DNA from: an uncultured Succinatimonas sp.
GTDB taxonomy: Bacteria; Pseudomonadota; Gammaproteobacteria; Enterobacterales; Succinivibrionaceae
Reading direction: 5' to 3'
Assembly (NCBI RefSeq): GCF_905203285.1
Contig: NZ_CAJKVK010000034.1
Location: 1-19,388, forward strand
Length of the DNA stretch: 19,388 nucleotides
The notes below the pieces were generated by a model. The model saw only the letters and a list, made by a program, of their open reading frames with translations, was not told the origin of the DNA and did not search any database. Of this stretch, positions 1 through 6,052 are shown piece after piece; the stretch's first letter is position 1; every line of letters begins with the position of its first letter. The position numbers and the translations under genes are program-made.

Positions 1-10
1 AATTAATTTA

Positions 11-24
11 TGTAACCGTTTTCA
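11..24. promoter_or_regulatory. GalR/LacI-family operator-like site
   Basis: TGTAACCGTTTTCA fits the GalR/GalS operator pattern as I recall it (TGTAANCGNTTNCA) at every specified base and has the central CG of LacI-family sites. It lies about 140 bp upstream of the likely transcription start of the downstream sugar symporter gene, so it would act as a distal site, perhaps through looping. No regulator gene is present in the window, and no equally good second site was found near the promoter. Confidence 0.45.
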
Positions 25-124
25 TATATCGTTTTTATATGATTGATTGAATTTATTTAAGTAAATACATTAAAAATATAATGGTATTTATTAAAATAAG
101 CTATCAAACATAATTTTTTTATAG

Positions 125-153
125 TTGCAAGCATCTTTGAGTAAAGGTATAAA
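125..153 (+). promoter_or_regulatory. Sigma70-type promoter of the sugar symporter gene
   Basis: A -35 box TTGCAA (125-130) and a -10 box TATAAA (148-153) are separated by 17 bp. The start of transcription would be near 160, giving a leader of about 60 nt. The ribosome binding site AGAGG (207-211) stands 9 nt before the ATG at 221. Confidence 0.6.
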
Positions 154-220
154 TAGCTCAATTAATATGCCGGGTGGCGTATTGATGGGTGAGTTTTTTT
201 ATACATAGAGGTTCTTATAC

Positions 221-1843
221 ATGGATACCTTAAACCACGGACTTGGTACCATAGATTACGTAATCTTCGGTATTTACGTCCTCGTCATCATTAGCGTCGG
301 TCTTGCCGTTTCCCGTAAAAACAAGCAGAGCACCGAAGGCTACTTCCTTGCCGGTAAATCACTTCCTTGGTGGGCTGTCGGTGCATCATTAATTGCAGCA
401 AACATTTCCGCCGAGCAATTTATCGGTATGTCAGGATCCGGTTTCGTTATCGGCCTGGGTATCGCATCTTACGAATGGATGGCTGCCATTACCTTGATTA
501 TCGTTGCAAAATTCTTCCTGCCGGTATTCATCGACAAAGGCATTTATACTATTCCTGAGTTTGTCGAAAAACGCTACAACAGCACCTTAAAGACCATTTT
601 GGCCGTTTTCTGGTTGTGCTTGTACATTTTTGTAAACTTAAGCTCTGTCTTATACTTAGGCGGCTTAGCTCTTGAAACCATCCTCGGTATCCCGATGATG
701 TATTCAATTATCGGACTTGCTGTCTTCGCTTTGGTTTATTCCGTATACGGCGGCTTAAGCGCTGTTGTATGGACTGACGTTATTCAGGTTGCTGTCTTGG
801 TTGTCGGCGGCTTCGCTACTACCTACATTGCAGTCACCTTCATCGGCGACGGACAAGGATTCTTCTCAGGCATGGGCAACCTTATAGATGCTGCTCCTGA
901 TCACTTCAAGATGATTTTGGAGAAGGACAATCCTCAGTTCATGAACCTCCCCGGCATCGCCGTTCTCATCGGTGGTTTGTGGATTGCCAACCTCTATTAC
1001 TGGGGCTTTAACCAGTACATCATCCAACGTACTTTTGCAGCAAAATCCGTCAACGAAGCTCAAAAAGGCCTCGTATTTGCCGGTTATTTAAAGCTCATCA
1101 TTCCGTTCCTCGTCGTAATTCCGGGTATCGCCGCCTATGTCATTACCCAAGATCAGGAATTAATGGCTAAATTAGGTGCCGGTGCAGCAAACTTCCTGCC
1201 GTCACTTGATCATGCCGACCGCGCTTATCCGTGGTTAACCCAGTTCCTGCCTTTGGGCGTTAAAGGCTTAGTATTCGCCGCCTTGGCAGCAGCTATCGTA
1301 TCTTCATTAGCTTCAATGTTAAACTCTACTGCTACTATCTTCACTATGGATATTTACAAGCAGTACATCAACAAGCAAGCTTCTGATTTACGTTTAGTTA
1401 ACGTCGGACGTTTAACTGCAATTATCGCCTTAATCATCGCCGTATTCATGGCTCCGATGTTAGGTGCTATCGATCAGGCTTTCCAATTCATTCAGGAATA
1501 CACCGGCTTGGTTTCCCCGGGCATCCTTGCAGTATTCATGTTAGGTCTCTTCTACAAGAAGACCACTACCAAAGCAGCATCCATCGGTGTTATCGCTTCA
1601 ATCCCTATCGCCTTGCTGCTTAAGTTCCTGCCGTTGGAGCTTCCGTTCCTCGATCAGATGTTGTACACCTTCATCCTTACCATCGCTATCATTGTCTTCG
1701 TATCCTTGGATTCATCAGAAAATGACGACGATCCTAAGGCCATCATTCTCACTAAGAAGATGTTCATCACCTCTGCAGGATTTAAGATTGGTGCTTATAT
1801 TGTCTGCCTTATCACTGCTGTCTTATACGCACTGTTCTGGTAA
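221..1843 (+). CDS. sglT: Sodium/sugar symporter of the SSS family, vSGLT orthologue
   Basis: Inner-membrane sodium-coupled sugar uptake protein, 540 residues, almost the length of Vibrio parahaemolyticus vSGLT (about 543). It aligns with vSGLT as I remember it at a constant offset of -3, with the sugar-site residues conserved: Gln66, Glu85, Asn257, Lys291 and Gln425, plus the inner-gate tyrosine Tyr260. The sodium-site serines are Ser361 and Ser362. Many hydrophobic helices span the protein, as expected for the LeuT fold with 14 membrane segments. Galactose or glucose is the expected substrate. The gene is monocistronic, with its own promoter and terminator, and a GalR-like operator upstream supports a link to galactose. 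Its codons are visibly richer in C-ending choices than neighbouring genes, suggesting high expression. The start is fixed by AGAGG 9 nt upstream and by the vSGLT N-terminus. The symbol follows Vibrio usage. Confidence 0.93.
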   Translation: MDTLNHGLGTIDYVIFGIYVLVIISVGLAVSRKNKQSTEGYFLAGKSLPWWAVGASLIAANISAEQFIGMSGSGFVIGLGIASYEWMAAITLIIVAKFFLPVFIDKGIYTIPEFVEKRYNSTLKTILAVFWLCLYIFVNLSSVLYLGGLALETILGIPMMYSIIGLAVFALVYSVYGGLSAVVWTDVIQVAVLVVGGFATTYIAVTFIGDGQGFFSGMGNLIDAAPDHFKMILEKDNPQFMNLPGIAVLIGGLWIANLYYWGFNQYIIQRTFAAKSVNEAQKGLVFAGYLKLIIPFLVVIPGIAAYVITQDQELMAKLGAGAANFLPSLDHADRAYPWLTQFLPLGVKGLVFAALAAAIVSSLASMLNSTATIFTMDIYKQYINKQASDLRLVNVGRLTAIIALIIAVFMAPMLGAIDQAFQFIQEYTGLVSPGILAVFMLGLFYKKTTTKAASIGVIASIPIALLLKFLPLELPFLDQMLYTFILTIAIIVFVSLDSSENDDDPKAIILTKKMFITSAGFKIGAYIVCLITAVLYALFW

Positions 1844-1855
1844 TAACGAGATAAA

Positions 1856-1913
1856 AAGCGGTAAATGTGCCGCTTAATTAGAATGAGCCGCGAAACAAAA
1901 TCGCGGCTTTTTT
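1856..1913 (+). terminator. Rho-independent terminator of the symporter gene
   Basis: The main hairpin has 8-bp arms, AGCCGCGA (1886-1893) and TCGCGGCT (1901-1908), with an AACAAAA loop and a run of T at 1908-1913. A smaller stem, AAGCGG (1856-1861) with CCGCTT (1870-1875), lies between it and the stop codon. Confidence 0.85.
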
Positions 1914-1932
1914 GTATTAAAAAATTAAATTT

Positions 1933-1962
1933 TTGCTTTTTTCAAAAATTGAACTATATATT
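1933..1962 (+). promoter_or_regulatory. Candidate promoter in the gap between the symporter gene and rnd
   Basis: TTGCTT (1933-1938) is followed after 18 bp by TATATT (1957-1962), or after 16 bp by TATATA (1955-1960). It lies downstream of the symporter terminator and has no protein gene after it on this strand, so it would drive a non-coding transcript starting near 1969. The region is very AT-rich, which makes chance matches likely. Confidence 0.35.
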
Positions 1963-1968
1963 TATATG

Positions 1969-2125
1969 TAAGGCAAGGCATTTAAAAGGATCGGTGAACT
2001 AAAAAACCTTTCTTTTTTGTCCTGATCTCCAATCGTAACAAAGTCCTTCGCCCTACACCTCATGAAACCGGTAAAGTTTTATGGACAAGCAGCCGTCGGG
2101 AAATGCCCGCGGCTGTTTCGTTTTT
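1969..2125 (+). ncRNA. Candidate small RNA with its own terminator; no known family recognised
   Basis: The symporter gene already ends in a terminator at 1913, yet a second strong plus-strand terminator closes this gap at 2087-2125, with promoter-like boxes just upstream at 1933-1962. The implied transcript is about 155 nt. It could fold a 7-bp stem, with G-U pairs, between GGATCGG near 1989 and CTGATCT near 2033, leaving an A/U-rich loop. I compared it by memory with 6S, 4.5S, Spot 42, GcvB, FnrS and CsrB and recognised none. A 21-codon ORF begins at ATG 2062 but has no ribosome binding site and runs through the terminator, so it is probably not translated. The alternative is simply a backup terminator that stops read-through into convergent rnd. 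Confidence 0.4.
2087..2125 (+). terminator. Strong plus-strand intrinsic terminator abutting rnd
   Basis: CAGCCG (2090-2095) pairs with CGGCTG (2110-2115), and the inner CGGG (2097-2100) with CCCG (2106-2109), with one bulged T and an AAATG loop. The base extends through a G-U and two A-T pairs. It is followed by TTTCGTTTTT. The minus strand has no T run after the hairpin, so it acts on plus-strand transcripts. Confidence 0.75.
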
Positions 2126-3278
2126 AACGTTCTACTTTAGGCAAATTCAAATTATTAATATCGGCAACCACATTTTTACGCCAAGAGAATTCAAGATAAG
2201 GGACTTCGTTTAAATATTTTTTCAAAAAATAGTCATAAACGTATTTTTTAGCAGCCAACAGCTCAGGAGCAATACCTGCATCATGAGCACACTTCTCTAA
2301 ATAGCGTTTAAGGCGCTTAAATGCGTCTTTTAATTCTCTTTTATGCGCAAAATAATTAATCGGCAAAGGTAAATCAGAGCGAACCGGTAATGCGATACTC
2401 TCTTTTACCCACTCAATAATCATAGTTCCATGCTGACGGATTGCTCCCCATTTTACCCCGCAGGACGCTAGGCCTTGTGATGTAAGCGGCGAGTCCTTGG
2501 CTACGTCACATAATGCTCCGGTAGTAATGACATGATTTAAAGCAACATCATGCTCTAAAGCAAATTCAAGTCTTTTCTGACATAAATACTGCAGCCTTGT
2601 AAGAGCGTCGTTTTTAAGCAGTCCCGCTCCTTTTACCTGCCGATATGCAGTTTTCGGATCATAGATAATATCCGCATCGGCTTTTTTAATTTCCATCTCA
2701 GCTAAAAAATAAGAAAAACGCTTTTCATCAAGTCGCTTATAAAGAAGCTTATACATCTCTTCTAAATACTCAACGTCAAGCGCTGCATAGATAAGCTGAT
2801 TTTCAGATAAAGGACGGTAAAGCCAATCAGTACGGGTACAATCTTTTTCAAGTTCTGCTCCCACTAATTCTTTTACATAAGCGTTAAGACCTTTCCCGTA
2901 TAGGAAATCATCAAAAGCGGCTAAAAGCTGCAGATCATAGACTTTCTGCGGTAATAATGAAGCAAAACCGTTATCTCGCGCAATCTTAACTAATATCTCC
3001 AGATCTTCATCCCCGGAAAAAATAAGTACCGCAGCTTTTGTTTCGGTTAATGTTCTAACTAAATCCTTTATGTTTAAAGCTACCGGATCAACAAGATATG
3101 TTTCATTTTTAAATCTTAACTGTAAAAGACCTAAGATCGGAAATAAGGTGTTTATTCTGACAAATTCAGTATCAAGAGAAATAAAATCTTCATCAGTTAA
3201 AGATCTGATACTGTCTATAAGTAAATCAAGTTTGGTTTTTTCGTCAACTTTTATATATGAAATCTCTTGCATGATCAT
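2124..3278 (-). CDS. rnd: Ribonuclease D (DEDDy 3'-5' exoribonuclease)
   Basis: Cytoplasmic 3'-5' exoribonuclease that trims tRNA precursors and other structured RNAs. The 384 residues match the family (E. coli about 375). The exonuclease domain shows Exo I as DTEF (Asp36, Glu38), Exo II as GDEDLE with Asp92, and Exo III as YAALD with Tyr164 and Asp168, the Tyr-x3-Asp pattern of the DEDDy group. The C-terminal half, from about residue 210, fits the HRDC domains. The start ATG overlaps the fadD stop in an ATGA junction, implying translational coupling as the last gene of the gyrA-serC-fadD-rnd operon; a second in-frame ATG two codons later could also serve. fadD-rnd adjacency is also found in E. 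coli. No good terminator follows on this strand. Confidence 0.95.
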   Translation of the reverse strand: MIMQEISYIKVDEKTKLDLLIDSIRSLTDEDFISLDTEFVRINTLFPILGLLQLRFKNETYLVDPVALNIKDLVRTLTETKAAVLIFSGDEDLEILVKIARDNGFASLLPQKVYDLQLLAAFDDFLYGKGLNAYVKELVGAELEKDCTRTDWLYRPLSENQLIYAALDVEYLEEMYKLLYKRLDEKRFSYFLAEMEIKKADADIIYDPKTAYRQVKGAGLLKNDALTRLQYLCQKRLEFALEHDVALNHVITTGALCDVAKDSPLTSQGLASCGVKWGAIRQHGTMIIEWVKESIALPVRSDLPLPINYFAHKRELKDAFKRLKRYLEKCAHDAGIAPELLAAKKYVYDYFLKKYLNEVPYLEFSWRKNVVADINNLNLPKVER

Positions 3279-4954
3279 TTAGCTTCAGTACGCAAACGAC
3301 GGCGCAAAACCTTGCCGATGGCAGATTTTGGCAAATCATTAGTAAATTCGACAATGTGCGGAATTTTATACGGAGTGAGATATGATCTGCAATAATCCTT
3401 TATTTCCTCAGCAGTAACCGAGGGATCGCGTTTTACCACAAAGAGCTTGATTGCTTCTCCGGTCTTATCTGATTTAACGCCGATTGCAGCACATTCAAGC
3501 ACTTTATCGAACTTACTGACCACATCTTCAATTTCCGACGGAAAAACATTAAATCCCGACACTAAAATCATATCTTTTAATCTATCGATAATCTTAATGT
3601 AGCCGCCTTCAAGCCAAACCGCGATATCGCCCGTACGCACATAACCGTCATGCATTACTTTTTTAGTATCCTCTTCATTATGATAATAACCTTTCATAAC
3701 TTGAGGGCCTTTGATTTCAAGCTCACCGGGCGTATTCAAATCCCAAATTTCATTATCGTCAGCGTCAATAATACGGGCATAAGTCCCGGGTAAAGGCAAA
3801 CCTATTGATCCTGTATATTCTTTTGCCGTATAAGGACATACTGAGCATACGGGAGAGCATTCTGTAAGACCGTAACCTTCCAAAATGTTAAGACCGGTTC
3901 GCGCTTTAAAACGCTGCGCAACCCCAGACTGTACCGCAGCTCCGCCGCCGATGACAAGACGCAGTCGCCCTAAAGCTACGTGTTCAAAATCCGGATGATT
4001 TAATAAGGCATTAAATAAAGTATTAACTCCGGTAAAAATCGAAATATCAGGATGATGCTTTAATTCTTTAATAAAATCCTTAATTCTGCGCGGATCGGTA
4101 ATAAGGATGTTGGTCGCACCGATTGCAAAGAACAACATGCAGTTTACCGTCATCGCAAAAATATGGTAAAGCGGCAAAGCGGTAACCACGGTTTCCTGTC
4201 CCCTGTTGACAACCGATCCGTAATAGGCTAACAGTTCTGAAATATTAGCAATAATATTGCCATGAGTTAATTCAGCACCTTTAGGCTTTCCCGTCGTACC
4301 GCCGGTATATTGCAAAAATGCTATATCATCATAACGATTAAGAACCGGATCAAGAGTCAGCTGTGAGCCGATACGCAAAGCTTTTTTAAAGGAAATGCTG
4401 TTAGGCATAATGAATTTAGGCACCATTTTTAAAACGGATCGCACCATAAAATTCACTAAGCGCCCGCGAAAAAATCCCAGAGCATCGCCGACTCCCGTCA
4501 CTATGACATGCCGTATCCGGGTTTGCCCGATAACTTTCTGCAGATTAAAAGCATAATTGGCAATTACCACAATGGCATCAGCCTTACAATCGGCAAGCTG
4601 TGTTCCAAGTTCGCGCGGAGTATATAAAGGATTTATGTTAACTACAGTAAGTCCGGCCTTTAACGCGGCAAAAAGAGCAATCGGATATTGAATGAGATTA
4701 GGCATCATTATTGCAAGCCTATCACCCTTTTTAAGCTTGCAATATTTTTGTAAAAATGCGGCGAAATACTCAACTTCCACCGCAAGATTTTCATATGAGA
4801 TATGACCGGACATATTAATATATGCGGTCTTATCTGCGTAGCGTCGCACTACATAATCAAAGAGGTCATTTAAATTTTCAAACGGACGAGTGTCAACGTC
4901 AAAAGAAACTTCAGGAGGATAACTTTTAATCCACGGCAGATCCTTTTGCGTCAT
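3275..4954 (-). CDS. fadD: Long-chain fatty acid-CoA ligase
   Basis: Activates fatty acids to acyl-CoA with ATP and CoA through an acyl-adenylate, probably at the inner face of the membrane. The 559 residues equal E. coli FadD within a few. Adenylate-forming enzyme motifs appear in order: the P-loop YTGGTTGKPKG (216-226), YGLTE (361-365), TGD (441-443), the fatty-acyl-CoA synthetase signature from DRLKD to PSEIE (457-476), and the catalytic lysine Lys548 in GKVLRR near the C-terminus. AGAGG stands 5 nt before the ATG, and only 12 bp separate it from the serC stop, so it belongs to the gyrA operon. The chain-length preference cannot be read from sequence. In this setting it may recycle or import fatty acids for lipids; no beta-oxidation gene is nearby. 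Confidence 0.94.
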   Translation of the reverse strand: MTQKDLPWIKSYPPEVSFDVDTRPFENLNDLFDYVVRRYADKTAYINMSGHISYENLAVEVEYFAAFLQKYCKLKKGDRLAIMMPNLIQYPIALFAALKAGLTVVNINPLYTPRELGTQLADCKADAIVVIANYAFNLQKVIGQTRIRHVIVTGVGDALGFFRGRLVNFMVRSVLKMVPKFIMPNSISFKKALRIGSQLTLDPVLNRYDDIAFLQYTGGTTGKPKGAELTHGNIIANISELLAYYGSVVNRGQETVVTALPLYHIFAMTVNCMLFFAIGATNILITDPRRIKDFIKELKHHPDISIFTGVNTLFNALLNHPDFEHVALGRLRLVIGGGAAVQSGVAQRFKARTGLNILEGYGLTECSPVCSVCPYTAKEYTGSIGLPLPGTYARIIDADDNEIWDLNTPGELEIKGPQVMKGYYHNEEDTKKVMHDGYVRTGDIAVWLEGGYIKIIDRLKDMILVSGFNVFPSEIEDVVSKFDKVLECAAIGVKSDKTGEAIKLFVVKRDPSVTAEEIKDYCRSYLTPYKIPHIVEFTNDLPKSAIGKVLRRRLRTEAK

Positions 4955-4966
4955 AAAACCTCTTTG

Positions 4967-6052
4967 CTATGAGTGAGCCTTGGCAAATTTATCTAAATAC
5001 CTCACCAAAACTTCTACACCCTCAAGCGGCATGGCATTATAGATGCTAGCACGCATTCCGCCTAAAACTTTGTGTCCCTTAAGTCCCACCAAATGCTCAG
5101 ATTTTGCCTGAGCTAAAAATTCGGCATTGAGACTCTCGTCTTTTAAAGTAAACACGCAATTTACGCGAGAGCGATCAGATTTGGCGATAGGACAGCGGTA
5201 AAAGTCTGTACTATCAAGAAAATTATATAAAAGGTTTGCTTTCTGACAATTACGTTTTTCCAGTTCTGCGACACCGCCCAAGTCTTTAATCCATTTAAAG
5301 TCAAGACCGGCCATATACCAGGCAAAAGAATTAGGAGTGTTGTACATGGAATCATGAGCGGCAAGCACGGACCAGTCAAAAATTGACGGACAATATTTGC
5401 GGGCCCGCCCCAGTAAATCTTCTCTTACAATAGTAACGGTAAGACCGGCAGGAGCGACGTTCTTCTGTGCACCGAAAATAATCGCGCCGAATTTAGACAC
5501 ATCAATCTTACGGGTAAGAATATTTGATGACATGTCAACAATTAAAGGAACGTCTCCCGTCTCAGGCAGATTAAACATTTCAATACCGTTTACGGTTTCA
5601 TTAAGGCAGGCATAAGCGTAAGCAGCGCCGGGAGTTACCTGCATCTTTGAGTAATCTATATAAAAATTACCGTCACCGTCTTTTTCAACGCATTCATGCA
5701 AAATTGCTTTACCGTAACGCTCGGCACATTCTTTATACGCGCAGCGTGACCAGTGTCCGGTCACGAAATAATCGGCAAATCCGTCCTCGGGAAGAATATT
5801 TAAAGGAACAGCGGCAAACTGACCGCGTCCGCCGCCCTGCTCAAACAATATTTTATAATTTGCAGGAATTTCCATAATATCGCGCAACAGCTGTTCAGCC
5901 TCTGCTGCTACCGCCATATACTCGGCGCTGCGATGCGACATTTCTACAATACCCATTCCAAGACCGTTAAAATCACAAAACTCCTTTTGTGCCTTTTCCA
6001 TAACGGGTACAGGGATCATGCTCGGACCTGCACTATAATTCCAAACCTTCAT
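4967..6052 (-). CDS. serC: Phosphoserine aminotransferase
   Basis: Pyridoxal-phosphate enzyme converting 3-phosphohydroxypyruvate and glutamate to phosphoserine and 2-oxoglutarate. It supplies serine and, through a related reaction, vitamin B6 precursors. The 361 residues are full length (E. coli 362). The N-terminus NYSAGPSMIP, MSHRS at 38-42, GGGRGQF at 73-79 and the PLP-binding Lys197 in FGAQKN are all family hallmarks. It starts directly after the gyrA stop codon with no spacer; its AAGGAGG ribosome binding site (6061-6067) lies inside the end of gyrA, 8 nt before the ATG. The gyrA-serC order is known from pseudomonads and other gammaproteobacteria. Confidence 0.96.
   Translation of the reverse strand: MKVWNYSAGPSMIPVPVMEKAQKEFCDFNGLGMGIVEMSHRSAEYMAVAAEAEQLLRDIMEIPANYKILFEQGGGRGQFAAVPLNILPEDGFADYFVTGHWSRCAYKECAERYGKAILHECVEKDGDGNFYIDYSKMQVTPGAAYAYACLNETVNGIEMFNLPETGDVPLIVDMSSNILTRKIDVSKFGAIIFGAQKNVAPAGLTVTIVREDLLGRARKYCPSIFDWSVLAAHDSMYNTPNSFAWYMAGLDFKWIKDLGGVAELEKRNCQKANLLYNFLDSTDFYRCPIAKSDRSRVNCVFTLKDESLNAEFLAQAKSEHLVGLKGHKVLGGMRASIYNAMPLEGVEVLVRYLDKFAKAHS

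Noticed and set aside
1587..1877. Plus-strand ORF of 96 codons inside the end of the symporter gene
   Set aside because: An out-of-frame Ser/Leu-rich reading of membrane-protein codons; it runs into the terminator region.
2062..2076. Second LacI-family-like site (TGAAACCGGTAAAG)
   Set aside because: Only the left half and centre fit; the right half does not match the palindrome.
2062..2127. 21-codon plus-strand ORF in the small-RNA candidate
   Set aside because: No ribosome binding site, and its codons run through the terminator hairpin with the stop in the T run.
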